64,000 nucleotides of DNA, from contig NZ_BCVZ01000017.1 of the NCBI RefSeq assembly GCF_001592005.1, positions 30,085-94,084 of the forward strand. The letters are read 5' to 3'. Origin of the DNA: Bacillus sonorensis NBRC 101234 = KCTC 13918 (GTDB lineage Bacteria; Bacillota; Bacilli; Bacillales; Bacillaceae). Under the pieces are notes generated by a model. The model saw nothing but the letters and a program-made list of their open reading frames with translations. It searched no databases and was not told the DNA's origin. A program made the position numbers and the translations under genes. The stretch's first letter is position 1. The number at the start of each line of letters is the position of its first letter. Below, one piece after another: positions 55,172 to 64,000 of this stretch.

Positions 55172-55327
55172 TTAGTAGACGTAGCTAGCGCCGATGATAA
55201 TCAAAAGAATGAAAAGAACCACGACAAGCGCGAAGCCGCCGCCATAACCGAAACCGCCGTAGCCGCCGCCGTAGCCATATCCGCAGCAGCCTCCCCAGCG
55301 GCCGAAACCGCCATAGCCAAAGCCCAT
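55172..55327 (-). CDS. YjcZ-family sporulation protein
   Basis: 51 residues. The first 31 are glycine, tyrosine and phenylalanine repeats ([20 protein letters not shown] then similar), followed by one hydrophobic helix [20 protein letters not shown]. This is the YjcZ/SscA-like architecture of small proteins made during sporulation and associated with spore assembly. The ATG with complement at 55325-55327 follows AAAGGTGGTG. The region 55328-55632 upstream contains the yrhH promoter and leader on the other strand. Confidence 0.85.
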   Translation of the reverse strand: MGFGYGGFGRWGGCCGYGYGGGYGGFGYGGGFALVVVLFILLIIIGASYVY

Positions 55328-55441
55328 AAATAGCACCACCTTTTCACGAAAGTTCCCTACATTCTATGCGCTTATACGATAATGGAAAGGGCGAATCAAC
55401 CACATAGCAAAAAGCGGCTCCTGTCCACTCTTTTTTTAAGG

Positions 55442-55468
55442 CGAAACATTTTCATAGCAAAGGCCGTC
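55442..55468 (+). promoter_or_regulatory. ECF sigma-type promoter upstream of yrhH
   Basis: CGAAAC at 55442-55447, a 17-base spacer starting ATTTT, and CGTC at 55465-55468 match the TGAAAC/CGTC pattern of sigma-M, -X and -W promoters. B. subtilis yrhH is under ECF sigma control. The gene starts about 165 bases downstream. Confidence 0.62.
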
Positions 55469-55529
55469 TAGTTATGGCACGGGCCTTTTAGCCGGTTTAT
55501 TTTTTCGATTTCCTTTTAATCCCCGGTTT

Positions 55530-55564
55530 AACGGCCGATATGATTGGAGAAGGGCCCGTTTTTG
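55530..55564 (+). promoter_or_regulatory. Terminator-like hairpin in the yrhH leader
   Basis: AACGGCC (55530-55536) pairs with GGCCCGTT (55553-55560), one bulged base, followed by TTT. It lies between the ECF promoter and yrhH. A sigma-A-like element (TTGACT 55580-55585, 17 bases, GCTAAT 55603-55608) lies after it. Confidence 0.4.
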
Positions 55565-55632
55565 CCTCCGGTTTTGTCCTTGACTGCATAAATCAAAATC
55601 GGGCTAATAAGAACTAAAGCAGGTGTTTTGAC

Positions 55633-56235
55633 GTGTTTGAACAATGGCTTGGAAAACAATTGCGGAGTCCGAGAGGCATTTTATCAAAATGGGTTGCTTC
55701 TTATATGGAAACCGGAAATCATGATATAAACGAATGGACGATTCAGTTATTGGACATCCAGCCGTATGACCGTATCCTTGAAATCGGAACGGGCGGCGGA
55801 GCGGCTCTCAGCCGGATAGCGGAAAAGCTGGAAAGCGGAAGGGCTTGCGGAATTGATTCATCCAAAAGCATGATAAAACAAAGTCTGCGCCGGACTGAGC
55901 GTTTAAGAGAAGAAGGAAAAGCGGAGATTAAGTACGGCCGCGCCGAAAACATACCGTTTGCCGACCGCTCGTTTCATAAGGTTTTTTCCGTGCATACGGT
56001 TTATTTTTGGACGGACGCCCGACAGGCGTTAAAAGAAATTTACCGCGTTTTGCAAATTGACGGAACATTATATCTTTCCGTCCATCTCAAAGAACAAATA
56101 AAATTATCAAAAAAAACGAAAGATTTTACTTTATATACAGAAGAACAGATCAGGGATCTGCTTGAAAAAAATCGCTTTCGGGAAATCAATGTACATATGT
56201 ACAAAAATTATTGCTGCATTACGGCAGTGAAATGA
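55633..56235 (+). CDS. yrhH: Class I SAM-dependent methyltransferase YrhH
   Basis: 200 residues. SAM motif ILEIGTGGGAALSRIAEKL is near residue 48, the acidic residue is in GIDSSKSM, and the UbiE-like ENIPFADRSFHKVFSVHTVY follows. Substrate unknown. Start is GTG at 55633; the site is weak (AGCAGGTG about seven bases upstream). In B. subtilis yrhH directly precedes fatR-yrhJ; here a protease gene intervenes. Confidence 0.85.
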   Translation: MFEQWLGKQLRSPRGILSKWVASYMETGNHDINEWTIQLLDIQPYDRILEIGTGGGAALSRIAEKLESGRACGIDSSKSMIKQSLRRTERLREEGKAEIKYGRAENIPFADRSFHKVFSVHTVYFWTDARQALKEIYRVLQIDGTLYLSVHLKEQIKLSKKTKDFTLYTEEQIRDLLEKNRFREINVHMYKNYCCITAVK

Positions 56236-56249
56236 GAACGATCCATGAC

Positions 56250-56278
56250 AAAACCCTCTCAAAATAAGAGGGTTTTTC
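56250..56278 (+). terminator. yrhH terminator
   Basis: AAAACCCTCT and AGAGGGTTTTT arms with a short loop. Confidence 0.85.
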
Positions 56279-56409
56279 TATTGCAAAAATCATGAAGTTG
56301 ATGCTTAAATATCATATTTTTGTTTTTAGAAGAAAAGTATTCCAATCAACTGATAAACATGGTTTAATAGCGAAGTAAACGTTTTTACTATATTTGGCGG
56401 AGGTATTTT

Positions 56410-59400
56410 ATGAAAAAAAGGAAAATTAGCGGTTCTATTATTTTCATTCTCATGTTCGCCTTGATTTTTGGCCAGCTTCCTATTGTGAAAGCCGGTGCTG
56501 CGGCTGACGCACCCGTTGATGAGACGGCGCTGACGATCGCAAGCCCTGTAAAAGCAGCATTTAAAAACAATGAGGAAGCACACTGGTATAAAGTTGAACC
56601 TTCTGAAAAAGATGTTGCGGATTTTACGCATTTTCGGTTCAAGCTTCAATCAGATCAAGAATTGAATATTTCAATTTACTCCAGTTTGGAAAATGCAACC
56701 GAGGGACATACTTTTGATCGGTACAACGGCTTTTCATACGAAAAAAATCCTGGAATCATTGATTTTCCGGTTGCCTGGAAAGGACCTTACTACGTAAAAG
56801 TGGAAAATCACAATGACGAGGAAACCGACAATACGTCAAATACAGATGTTTCTTACACCATCAGCTATGAAGGCGTCACCCTTCCGCCATCAGATCAGCA
56901 GGCTGAAGAGGATTGCCCTGCGGAATTAAGCGTTTCCGAAAGGGAAAACGGAAAAAGCATTCTGCAAGATTTAAGAACGATTAGAGATGGTGTCCTCTCG
57001 AAAACGGAAAAAGGGAAATCTCTCTCTTCTCTATACTATAAAGCCGCTCCTTTCATAAGTGCGAAAATGATCTTCGACAAATCGCTGCGCAATGGTGTAT
57101 ACCGCGATCTAGTGCAGTTGAAAAAACTGTTTGGCGATGTCGCCAAAAACGGATCGTCAAGCACATACACGATCACAAAAGAAGATCAAAAAGCAATCAC
57201 CAGCCTTTACTCGGCAGCACGCGAAACGGTACCCGAATCTTTAAAAAAACAGCTTGATGAAACAGCTGAAGAAATCGATATTGCAAACACAGCCGGCAGC
57301 AAAGTATCAGCGCTTTTCGCAAAAGCCGGTTTGACAGATTCAAACATATCAGCGGCACCTGAAAACCGCTATATTGTGAAATTAAAAGACGGCAAAAAAC
57401 TGAGTTCCTTTGCAGCTAAAGCTAAGGCATTTGGCGCGGAATCCGTCGACTCCATCAAAAAAAGCAAAGCAGCTTTGGAAAACATGTATGTGCTGGAACT
57501 GGACCGGCATGATTCAGACGGATACAAGGCCGCCGCAAAGAAATATAAAGCAGCTGCCGACAAGCTGTCCAGACTTCCTGAGGTGGAGTTCGTCGAACAG
57601 GTCCGCCAATATCGGGCACTATCGGCCGATAGCCAGTACTCCTATCAATGGTCGCTGAAAAACAATGGCAAAGACCGGGCCGCAAACGCCGACATCCAAT
57701 TTGAAAAACTTCAAAAACTGCTGAATGGAAAAACGTTAAACGAAACGGTCATAGCGGTTGTCGATACCGGTGTCGATCATACGCTTGCAGACTTAAACGG
57801 AGTTGTCAAACATGAGGAAGGCTACAACTACATCGGCCGCAACACAAATGCGATCGATGATAACGGACACGGCACACATGTGTCAGGCATCATCGCAGCG
57901 GCGGCTGATAATCACTACTCAATGGCAGGCATCAATGCACACGCAAAAATTCTCCCGGTGAAAGTGCTGGATTCTTCAGGCGGCGGAGACACAGAGCAGA
58001 TCGCATACGGGATCATATATGCCGTTGACCACGGAGCCAAAGTGATCAATCTGAGTCTTGGAGGACCGTACAGCCGGGTGATCGAATACGCCCTGAAATA
58101 TGCCGCGGACAAGAATGTGACGGTCGTTGCTGCAAGCGGGAATGACGGCCTTTCAGAAATATCATATCCGGCGTCTTCAAAATACGCTTTATCCGTAGGT
58201 GCGACCAATCAGATTGACCTTGTCTCCGACTACTCCAACTATGGAAAAGGACTCGATATGGTAGCACCAGGAACCGATATTCCAAGCCTTGTTCCTGATG
58301 GAAATGTGACGTATATGAGCGGTACATCAATGGCTGCGCCGCACGTTGCCGCCGTTGCGGGACTTCTTTTGTCAGAAAAACCGTCTTTAAAACCAAAGGA
58401 AGTGGAAAAGCTGCTGACGGAGACGGCTGCTGATGTCTCATTTGAGGAACAGGACAATCCGGGCTCTGATTTTGACGATGGAATGGAGCCTGAGCCTCCG
58501 GCACCAGGATATGACTTTGTCTCGGGATGGGGAAGATTGAATGCGTACCATGCGGTAAGTGTTTTAGAGCTGAAATTGAAGGTCAATCCGATTTTAGACC
58601 ATGATCGAGCTGTCAAAGGTACCGCGAAAAGCGGATCAACGGTTAAAGTGATCAGCGGAAGCAAAGTGCTGGGAACGGGAACGGCGGGCAAATCAGGAGC
58701 CTTTTCGGTAAAAATCCCGGCTCAGGCAGCGAACCATGTTCTCCATGTCGTTGCAACAGGCCATCAAGCTGAGGCATCGCTTCGGGCCGTCGTGGAAAAA
58801 GGGCCGAAAAAACCGTCTGTCAAGCGCGTCACCAACAAGGATGTCTATGTGAAGGGGACAGCGCCGGCAGGCTATACAGTCAACATAAAAAATAAGTCAA
58901 AAAACATCATCGGATCAGCGAAAGCGGATGCTTCAGGAGCATTCAAAGCCAAAATCGCCAAACAAAAAGAATACACGATTTTGTATGCCACCGCATCAGC
59001 GGATGCCTACAGGGAAAGCAGTGAAGTCAAAATCACGGTCGCCGACGTGATTCCGCCGCATGCGCCTAAAATCAATCCGGTCTCTGATAATAGCAAAGAA
59101 ATCAAGGGCAAAACCGAAGCGGGCGCACAGGTCACGGCAAAGGTAAAAGGAAAAACGATCGGCTCGGCCAAAGCGAACGGCAAAGGGGAATACCGTCTCA
59201 AGATCGCCAAGCAAAAAGCGGGAACGACCATCAGTGTGACCGCAAAAGACAAAGCGGGCAACACCAGCAAAACGGCGAAAATAACCGTTATAGACAAAAC
59301 CCCGCCTTCCGCACCGAAAGTGTATACCGTGTCAAGCAATAGTACGGCCGTAAAAGGTAAAGCTGAAGCGAATGCCAATATCATCGTCAAAGCCGGCAAG

Positions 59401-59553
59401 AAAACCATCGGCACCGGCAAAGCGAATAAAAAAGGCGATTTCTCCATTAAAATAAAAAAGCAAAAGGCAAATACCGTATTATCAGTCACAGCGAAAGACC
59501 AGGCAGGAAATATGAGCAAAGAGAGAAAAACAACCGTGAAAAAGGCAAAATAG
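56410..59553 (+). CDS. Large secreted subtilisin-like (S8) serine protease with Ig-like repeats
   Basis: 1047 residues. Signal peptide to about residue 32; a PPC-like beta domain (about 45-155); a helical prodomain and an inhibitor-like segment NRYIVKLKDGKKLSSF (from about 318); the S8 catalytic domain with Asp452 (VVDTGVDH), His487 (NGHGTHVSG), oxyanion Asn in ASGNDG and Ser640 (SGTSMAAPHVA); then four bacterial Ig-like repeats of about 80 residues starting near 723, 800, 885 and 967. The strongly lysine-rich C-terminus may bind wall polymers. GGCGGAGG site. It sits between yrhH and fatR. Confidence 0.92.
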   Translation: MKKRKISGSIIFILMFALIFGQLPIVKAGAAADAPVDETALTIASPVKAAFKNNEEAHWYKVEPSEKDVADFTHFRFKLQSDQELNISIYSSLENATEGHTFDRYNGFSYEKNPGIIDFPVAWKGPYYVKVENHNDEETDNTSNTDVSYTISYEGVTLPPSDQQAEEDCPAELSVSERENGKSILQDLRTIRDGVLSKTEKGKSLSSLYYKAAPFISAKMIFDKSLRNGVYRDLVQLKKLFGDVAKNGSSSTYTITKEDQKAITSLYSAARETVPESLKKQLDETAEEIDIANTAGSKVSALFAKAGLTDSNISAAPENRYIVKLKDGKKLSSFAAKAKAFGAESVDSIKKSKAALENMYVLELDRHDSDGYKAAAKKYKAAADKLSRLPEVEFVEQVRQYRALSADSQYSYQWSLKNNGKDRAANADIQFEKLQKLLNGKTLNETVIAVVDTGVDHTLADLNGVVKHEEGYNYIGRNTNAIDDNGHGTHVSGIIAAAADNHYSMAGINAHAKILPVKVLDSSGGGDTEQIAYGIIYAVDHGAKVINLSLGGPYSRVIEYALKYAADKNVTVVAASGNDGLSEISYPASSKYALSVGATNQIDLVSDYSNYGKGLDMVAPGTDIPSLVPDGNVTYMSGTSMAAPHVAAVAGLLLSEKPSLKPKEVEKLLTETAADVSFEEQDNPGSDFDDGMEPEPPAPGYDFVSGWGRLNAYHAVSVLELKLKVNPILDHDRAVKGTAKSGSTVKVISGSKVLGTGTAGKSGAFSVKIPAQAANHVLHVVATGHQAEASLRAVVEKGPKKPSVKRVTNKDVYVKGTAPAGYTVNIKNKSKNIIGSAKADASGAFKAKIAKQKEYTILYATASADAYRESSEVKITVADVIPPHAPKINPVSDNSKEIKGKTEAGAQVTAKVKGKTIGSAKANGKGEYRLKIAKQKAGTTISVTAKDKAGNTSKTAKITVIDKTPPSAPKVYTVSSNSTAVKGKAEANANIIVKAGKKTIGTGKANKKGDFSIKIKKQKANTVLSVTAKDQAGNMSKERKTTVKKAK

Positions 59554-59566
59554 TTTGATGGACCGG

Positions 59567-59595
59567 GAGCTGATGTTCAATCAGCTCTTTTTTTG
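59567..59595 (+). terminator. Protease gene terminator
   Basis: GAGCTGA and TCAGCTC arms, seven-base loop, seven T. Confidence 0.85.
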
Positions 59596-59685
59596 CTGCT
59601 TTTGCGCCGGTTATGGTGCTGTTATTGTCTGTTTTCCGGAAATATAAAACGCATGCCATTCGTGCGGACTTTGCAGAAAGGCGAC

Positions 59686-59898
59686 ATGCAAAAAAAAACG
59701 AAAGTATACACAGAAGGCATCGTGGCATCAAGCCGAAAAGGATGGAATCTTCGCACTGTCGCTGTAAGGGCGGGGCCGCATATATCGAACATCTCACAGG
59801 CATCTCTCGGCAGAGCTATACAGCAAAATGTGTCAGGGTTTGAAAAACTCGGACGTCCGCTGATGGCCGCCGTTTGGGCAAGCAACCCTGAGTCATAA
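59686..59898 (+). CDS. Hypothetical 70-residue protein
   Basis: ATG at 59686, five bases after AAAGG, reading MQKKTKVYTEGIVASSRKGW and ending VWASNPES. Basic in the first half, no signal peptide or membrane helix. The frame is open 31 codons further upstream, through the protease terminator. Not recognised. It could be a remnant of a longer gene. The 229 bases after it hold the fatR control region. Confidence 0.35.
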   Translation: MQKKTKVYTEGIVASSRKGWNLRTVAVRAGPHISNISQASLGRAIQQNVSGFEKLGRPLMAAVWASNPES

Positions 59899-60086
59899 AA
59901 AATAATATATAAGAATACTATCAAATGAGGATCATTGAATCGTTAAGCAGATAGGCGATTTTTGTGTATTTTGGACTGTGAACCGACATGGGCAGTTTTT
60001 CCCCATTTTGTTTTTTATTCAAAAAAATTTATATTAAAAAAGGAATTTTGAGAGCATCTGTCAAAATTGAATGGCATAGACGTTTG

Positions 60087-60106
60087 CGGAATGAATGTTC
60101 ATTCCT
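60087..60106 (+). promoter_or_regulatory. FatR operator (Bm3R1-type palindrome)
   Basis: CGGAATGAATGTTCATTCCT contains 8-base arms GGAATGAA and TTCATTCC around TG. It differs by two bases from the B. megaterium Bm3R1 operator CGGAATGAACGTTCATTCCG as I remember it. It lies 21 bases before the fatR start, over the likely promoter, so FatR would repress fatR-cypB from here. Confidence 0.85.
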
Positions 60107-60127
60107 ACCTTTCGGAGGTCGAAATAA

Positions 60128-60700
60128 ATGGAGCAGGAAAGCAAGTATAACAAAATCATTGAAGCTTCACTCGTCCTTTTTGCAGACCGCGGCTTTGATG
60201 CCACAACCATTCCGATGATTGCAAAAAAAGCAAACGTCGGGGCAGGCACCATTTACCGCTACTTTGACAGCAAAGAGGCTCTTGTCAATGTACTGTTTCA
60301 GGACAGTGTGAGGCGTTTTACAGAAAAGGTAAAGAAAGGCTACCCCTGGCATCAGAGTGTTCGCAGCCAATTTCACCATATTTTCCGCTGTCTTTACGAG
60401 TTTTCGCAGGAGAATATCCATGCGCTTTACTTCCTGGAAATTAACAAAACTTCACACTATTTGACGGAAACGAGCCGGGAAGTCCTGAATGAACTTTTAG
60501 ATTTTGTCTATTTATTTTTTGAAAAAGGCAAGGAGGCAAACATGATTCACCCGTTGCCGTCACACATCTTGACAGCGATTGTTTTTGGAGCATTCGTTCA
60601 TATTCAAAAACTGGTCAAAGCCAAAGAAATTGAAGACCCTTCCGGCTTGATGGAAGAAATTGGAGAACGCTCTTGGCATGCCGTTAAACGCCACAATTGA
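60128..60700 (+). CDS. fatR: TetR-family fatty-acid-responsive repressor FatR (BscR)
   Basis: 190 residues. N-terminal TetR helix-turn-helix [20 protein letters not shown] (about residues 27-46), then a helical ligand-binding domain. Homologous by sequence and place to B. subtilis FatR/BscR and B. megaterium Bm3R1, which release the P450 operon when bound by long-chain fatty acids. CGGAGGTCG site. The 34-base gap to cypB has no terminator, so the pair is one autoregulated operon. Confidence 0.92.
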   Translation: MEQESKYNKIIEASLVLFADRGFDATTIPMIAKKANVGAGTIYRYFDSKEALVNVLFQDSVRRFTEKVKKGYPWHQSVRSQFHHIFRCLYEFSQENIHALYFLEINKTSHYLTETSREVLNELLDFVYLFFEKGKEANMIHPLPSHILTAIVFGAFVHIQKLVKAKEIEDPSGLMEEIGERSWHAVKRHN

Positions 60701-60734
60701 TGCCGATCTTCGATCAATAGAAAGGATGATTTTG

Positions 60735-63700
60735 ATGAACAAGCTAAACTCGATTCCAATCCCGAAAACATTCGGCCCTCTCGGCAATCTTCCATTGCTT
60801 GATAAAACCAAGGTGTCTCAATCGCTCTGGAAAATCGCGGATGAATTCGGACCTATTTTTCAATTTAAGTTTGCAGAGACGATCGGTGTTTTTGTTTCAA
60901 GCCATGAACTGGTGTCAGAGGTCTGTGATGAATCCCGGTTTGATAAAAACATGGGGAAAGGGCTTTTGAAGGTTCGCGATTTTAGCGGAGACGGACTGTT
61001 CACAAGCTGGACGCATGAACCCAACTGGCGGAAAGCCCACAACATTCTTCTGCCGAGCTTCAGCCAAAAGGCGATGAAAGGCTACCACTCGATGATGCAG
61101 GATATTGCGGTTCAGCTTATTCAAAAATGGCTCCGCCTTAATCAGAATGAAAGCATCGATGTTCCGGATGATATGACGCGTCTCACTTTGGATACCATCG
61201 GCTTATGCGGCTTCAACTACCGTTTTAACAGTTTTTACCGGGATGGGCAGCATCCGTTCATCGAGAGCATGGTTCGCGGTTTGAATGAAGCGATGAGACA
61301 GACGAAGCGCTTCGAGCTGCAAGATAGGCTGATGATCAAAACAAGGCGGCAGTTTAACCATGACGTTGAATCGATGTTTTCACTTGTCGACAGGATCATC
61401 GCCGAACGCAAACAAACCGGCGGCGGGAACGGAAACGATCTGCTGTCCCTCATGCTTCATGCGAAGGACCCTGAAACCGGCGAAAAACTCGATGATAAAA
61501 ACATCCGCTATCAGATCATCACGTTTTTGATCGCGGGGCACGAGACGACGAGCGGTTTACTATCATTCGCCCTTTATTTTCTCCTTAAGCATCCCCGGGT
61601 GCTTAAAAAGGCTTATGAAGAAGCTGACCGGGTGCTCACAGATCCCGTGCCTTCATATCAACAGGTTCAGCAGCTCAAATATATCCGGATGATTTTGAAC
61701 GAATCGCTGAGGCTTTGGCCGACGGCACCTTCTTTTTCCTTGTATGCGAAGGAAGAAACGGTGATCGGCGGCAAATACCTGATTCCAAAAGGGCAAAGCG
61801 TATCAGTTCTGATCCCAAAACTGCACAGGGATCGAAGCGTCTGGGGAGATGACGCTGAATCATTCCGGCCTGAGCGGTTTGAACAAATGGACGGCATTCC
61901 GCAAAACGCGTACAAACCGTTCGGAAACGGCCAGCGCGCCTGCATCGGCATGCAGTTCGCGCTTCATGAAGCGACAATGGTTCTCGGGATGATCCTTCAG
62001 TATTTTGAACTTGAAGACCATACGAATTATCAACTGAAAATAAAAGAATCGCTTACGATAAAACCGGAAAACTTTACGATGCGGGTAAGGCCGAGAAAAG
62101 AGAGCATGCCGATGATGGCGGCCGGTCATCAAGAAAAACAAACCGCTGCCGTAAAGGATGGCCATTCACAGCAAGCCGCCGAGCATGGGCACGGCACTCC
62201 GCTGCTCGTCCTATACGGCTCGAACCTGGGAACAGCCGAAGATGCAGCAAGACAGCTGGCAGACGAAGCGCTTTTGCAAGGCTATCAAACCAGAACGGCC
62301 GAGCTTGATCAATATAAGGGCAGCATTCCGAAGGAAGGGGCGGTGCTGATCGTAACCGCCTCTTACAACGGACATCCGCCCGATCGTGCAAAGGAATTCG
62401 TCGATTGGCTTGAACAGGATCATGAAAAAGACTTAAACGGCGTCAAATATGCCGTATTTGGCTGCGGGAACAGCAGCTGGGCCAGCACCTACCAGCGGAT
62501 TCCCCGTCTGATTGACAGCGCATTGGAGAAAAAAGGCGCCAGCAGGCTCCACAAGCTTGGAGAAGGAGACGCCAACGATGATTTTGAAGGCAGTTTTGAG
62601 GCTTGGCAAAACGGTCTGTGGCCCAATTTAAGAAAAGCATTTTCTCTAGATGAGCAGCGGCAGCAGGAAGCTGACAGACAAGCGCTTTCCGTCGAATTTA
62701 TCAGCGCACCGGCCGCCTCGCCCCTTGTCAAAACGTATGAGGCGTTTACGGCGCATGTCTTAGACAACCGTGAACTTCAGAGAGGAAACAGCGGAAGAAG
62801 CACACGGCATATTGACATCTCTTTACCGGAAGGAGCTGCATATACAGAAGGAGATCATCTCGGTGTGCTTCCGCAAAACAGCAGGGCGCTGATCGGCCGG
62901 GTTTTCAAGCGGTTTGGCCTGAGCGGAAATGAACACGTGCTGATCAGCGGAGAACGCCCTGCCGCCCATTTGCCATTAGATCGTCCGGTCAATCTCAGAG
63001 CTCTGTTCCAAAACAGCGTTGAACTGCAGGAACCGGCTACGAGAACCCAGCTTCGTGAACTGGCCGCCCACACGGTGTGTCCGCCTCATAAGCGGGAGCT
63101 TGAAGAACTGTTGGAAGATGAGGCCTATAAAGCACAGGTTTTGCAGAAACGTTTGACAATGCTTGACCTGCTTGAGCAATATCCGGCCTGTGAGCTGCCG
63201 TTTGCCCGATTTTTGGCGCTCCTGCCTGCATTGAAGCCGAGATACTATTCCATTTCATGCTCGCCTCGGCAAAACGGACAAAAGACGAGCATCACAGTAG
63301 CGGTTGTGAGCGGTCCGGCGCTGAGCGGACGGGGCCAATACCGCGGGGTGGCATCAAATTATCTGGCGGAGCTCAACCCGGGGGACAGCCTTTCTTGTTT
63401 TATCCGCAAGCCTTCTTCAGGCTTCAGACTGCCGGATGATCCAGAAACACCGGTCATCATGGTCGGACCAGGAACGGGAGTCGCACCATACCGCGGCTTT
63501 CTGCAGGCGCGCCGCGTCCAAAAAGAAGCTGGGGCAACGCTTGGCGAAGCCCATTTGTATTTTGGCTGCCGTCATCCGGAAGAGGATTATCTATATCGCG
63601 ATGAATTAGAAAAAGCAGAGCGGGATGGGATCGTACAGCTGCACACTGCATTTTCGCGGCTGGAAGGCCGGCCGAAAACATATGTTCAGGATCTGATGAA

Positions 63701-63944
63701 GGAAGACGCAGAAATGCTGATTCATCTCCTGGATAAAGGTGCCCGCTTATATATTTGCGGAGACGGCGCGCGAATGGCTCCGGACGTCGAGCGTACTCTG
63801 TGCGAGGCATATGAAAACGTATATCGGGCAAGCAGAGGAGAGGCGCAAAACTGGCTCTCCAATCTGCAAGCAGAAGGACGCTATGCAAAAGACGTCTGGA
63901 CTGCCGCCGTTTCTGCCGAGGCATCTTTATCGTTCCAGGCGTAA
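60735..63944 (+). CDS. cypB: Self-sufficient cytochrome P450/NADPH-P450 reductase (CYP102 family)
   Basis: 1069 residues, a fatty acid hydroxylase fused to its reductase like P450 BM3 and B. subtilis YrhJ. Heme domain (1 to about 470): I-helix AGHETTSG with Glu270-Thr271, K-helix ESLR, and heme cysteine Cys403 in [12 protein letters not shown] linker rich in His, Gln and Ala leads to the FMN domain ([19 protein letters not shown], from about 490), then FAD ([10 protein letters not shown]) and NADPH ([14 protein letters not shown]) domains. ATG at 60735 is six bases after AAAGGATG. Likely induced by fatty acids through FatR. Confidence 0.97.
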   Translation: MNKLNSIPIPKTFGPLGNLPLLDKTKVSQSLWKIADEFGPIFQFKFAETIGVFVSSHELVSEVCDESRFDKNMGKGLLKVRDFSGDGLFTSWTHEPNWRKAHNILLPSFSQKAMKGYHSMMQDIAVQLIQKWLRLNQNESIDVPDDMTRLTLDTIGLCGFNYRFNSFYRDGQHPFIESMVRGLNEAMRQTKRFELQDRLMIKTRRQFNHDVESMFSLVDRIIAERKQTGGGNGNDLLSLMLHAKDPETGEKLDDKNIRYQIITFLIAGHETTSGLLSFALYFLLKHPRVLKKAYEEADRVLTDPVPSYQQVQQLKYIRMILNESLRLWPTAPSFSLYAKEETVIGGKYLIPKGQSVSVLIPKLHRDRSVWGDDAESFRPERFEQMDGIPQNAYKPFGNGQRACIGMQFALHEATMVLGMILQYFELEDHTNYQLKIKESLTIKPENFTMRVRPRKESMPMMAAGHQEKQTAAVKDGHSQQAAEHGHGTPLLVLYGSNLGTAEDAARQLADEALLQGYQTRTAELDQYKGSIPKEGAVLIVTASYNGHPPDRAKEFVDWLEQDHEKDLNGVKYAVFGCGNSSWASTYQRIPRLIDSALEKKGASRLHKLGEGDANDDFEGSFEAWQNGLWPNLRKAFSLDEQRQQEADRQALSVEFISAPAASPLVKTYEAFTAHVLDNRELQRGNSGRSTRHIDISLPEGAAYTEGDHLGVLPQNSRALIGRVFKRFGLSGNEHVLISGERPAAHLPLDRPVNLRALFQNSVELQEPATRTQLRELAAHTVCPPHKRELEELLEDEAYKAQVLQKRLTMLDLLEQYPACELPFARFLALLPALKPRYYSISCSPRQNGQKTSITVAVVSGPALSGRGQYRGVASNYLAELNPGDSLSCFIRKPSSGFRLPDDPETPVIMVGPGTGVAPYRGFLQARRVQKEAGATLGEAHLYFGCRHPEEDYLYRDELEKAERDGIVQLHTAFSRLEGRPKTYVQDLMKEDAEMLIHLLDKGARLYICGDGARMAPDVERTLCEAYENVYRASRGEAQNWLSNLQAEGRYAKDVWTAAVSAEASLSFQA

Positions 63945-63949
63945 ACGCA

Positions 63950-63982
63950 AAAAGAGACAACCCGTTTAGGTTGTCTCTTTCA
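63950..63982. terminator. cypB terminator
   Basis: AAAGAGACAACC and GGTTGTCTCTTT arms with a six-base loop. Confidence 0.85.
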
Positions 63983-64000
63983 GCGTGTCGACAAACCCCC
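63966..64000 (-). CDS. Possible C-terminal end of a convergent gene
   Basis: On the minus strand the frame GFVDTLKETT ends with TAA at 63966-63968 and is open to the right edge. Only 11 codons are visible and the stop lies in the cypB terminator loop, an arrangement seen elsewhere in this window for convergent genes. Weak support. Confidence 0.25.
   Translation of the reverse strand, partial: GFVDTLKETT

Noticed and set aside
55459..55492. AAAGGCC/GGCCTTT inverted repeat as a terminator of upstream transcription
   Set aside because: Its left arm overlaps the -10 region of the ECF promoter and no plus-strand gene lies upstream; it is listed only as incidental symmetry.
58046..58691. Two long minus-strand frames inside the protease gene
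   Set aside because: Antisense shadows of a GC-balanced coding region without ribosome binding sites; the plus strand has an intact catalytic triad.

Overview
The window is chromosomal DNA of a Bacillus of the subtilis/licheniformis group. The gene order ruvA-ruvB-queA-tgt-yajC, secDF-recJ-apt-relA-dtd, hisS-aspS, rarA, cymR-iscS-mnmA, alaS, mltG, udk-greA, yrrT-mtnN-mccA-mccB matches the B. subtilis yrb/yrv/yrr/yrh region. Most protein lengths equal the B. subtilis ones. Several genes that differ from B. subtilis (a poly-gamma-glutamate hydrolase relative, a 1047-residue subtilisin beside the P450 locus) point towards B. licheniformis or B. paralicheniformis. That species call is inference. 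I see no rRNA, tRNA, insertion sequence, prophage or CRISPR array.

Layout. 1-4.1 kb: a cut-off gene, a poly-gamma-glutamate hydrolase-like protein, a DinB-fold protein, the spore protein SspH, small proteins, an atypical kinase (YrzF) and the sporulation checkpoint protein BofC. 4.2-8.7 kb: a LexA-box-preceded ruvAB-yrzS-queA-tgt-yajC operon (Holliday junction processing, queuosine, Sec accessory). 8.7-18.2 kb: membrane proteins, SpoVB, ComN, fused SecDF, a TrkA-C protein, RecJ and Apt. 18.2-29.4 kb: RelA, Dtd, a four-SH3 amidase, the tiny YrzK, a T-box-controlled hisS-aspS operon, 6S RNA, TcdA, a frameshifted SF0329-family gene and RarA. 29.4-37.8 kb: an unusually structured leader, then CymR, cysteine desulfurase, MnmA, TPR protein, RecD2 and small proteins. 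37.8-50.2 kb: T-box-alaS, yrzL-yrrK-yrzB, MltG, the tRNA wobble-uridine operon trmR-yrrN-yrrO with udk, GreA, PbpI, YrrS. 50.3-54.2 kb: the methionine-to-cysteine operon yrrT-mtnN-mccA-mccB-yrhC. 54.2-55.4 kb: a run of very short genes with strong ribosome binding sites. 55.4-64 kb: an ECF-type promoter and yrhH methyltransferase, the large secreted protease, and fatR-cypB (TetR repressor plus P450-reductase fusion) behind a Bm3R1-type operator.

How the parts connect. Translation fidelity and tRNA biology dominate: queA, tgt, dtd, hisS, aspS, tcdA, mnmA, alaS, trmR, yrrN and yrrO all act on tRNA. Sulfur metabolism forms a second thread: CymR is encoded next to the cysteine desulfurase that feeds MnmA, and the CymR-type target yrrT operon lies 20 kb downstream. 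Several loci look controlled by RNA: two T-boxes, 6S RNA, a candidate structured leader before cymR, and terminator-type hairpins placed between promoter and gene before trmR, yrzI and yrhH. The cymR leader and the short-gene cluster are the least explained parts and the best candidates for something new.
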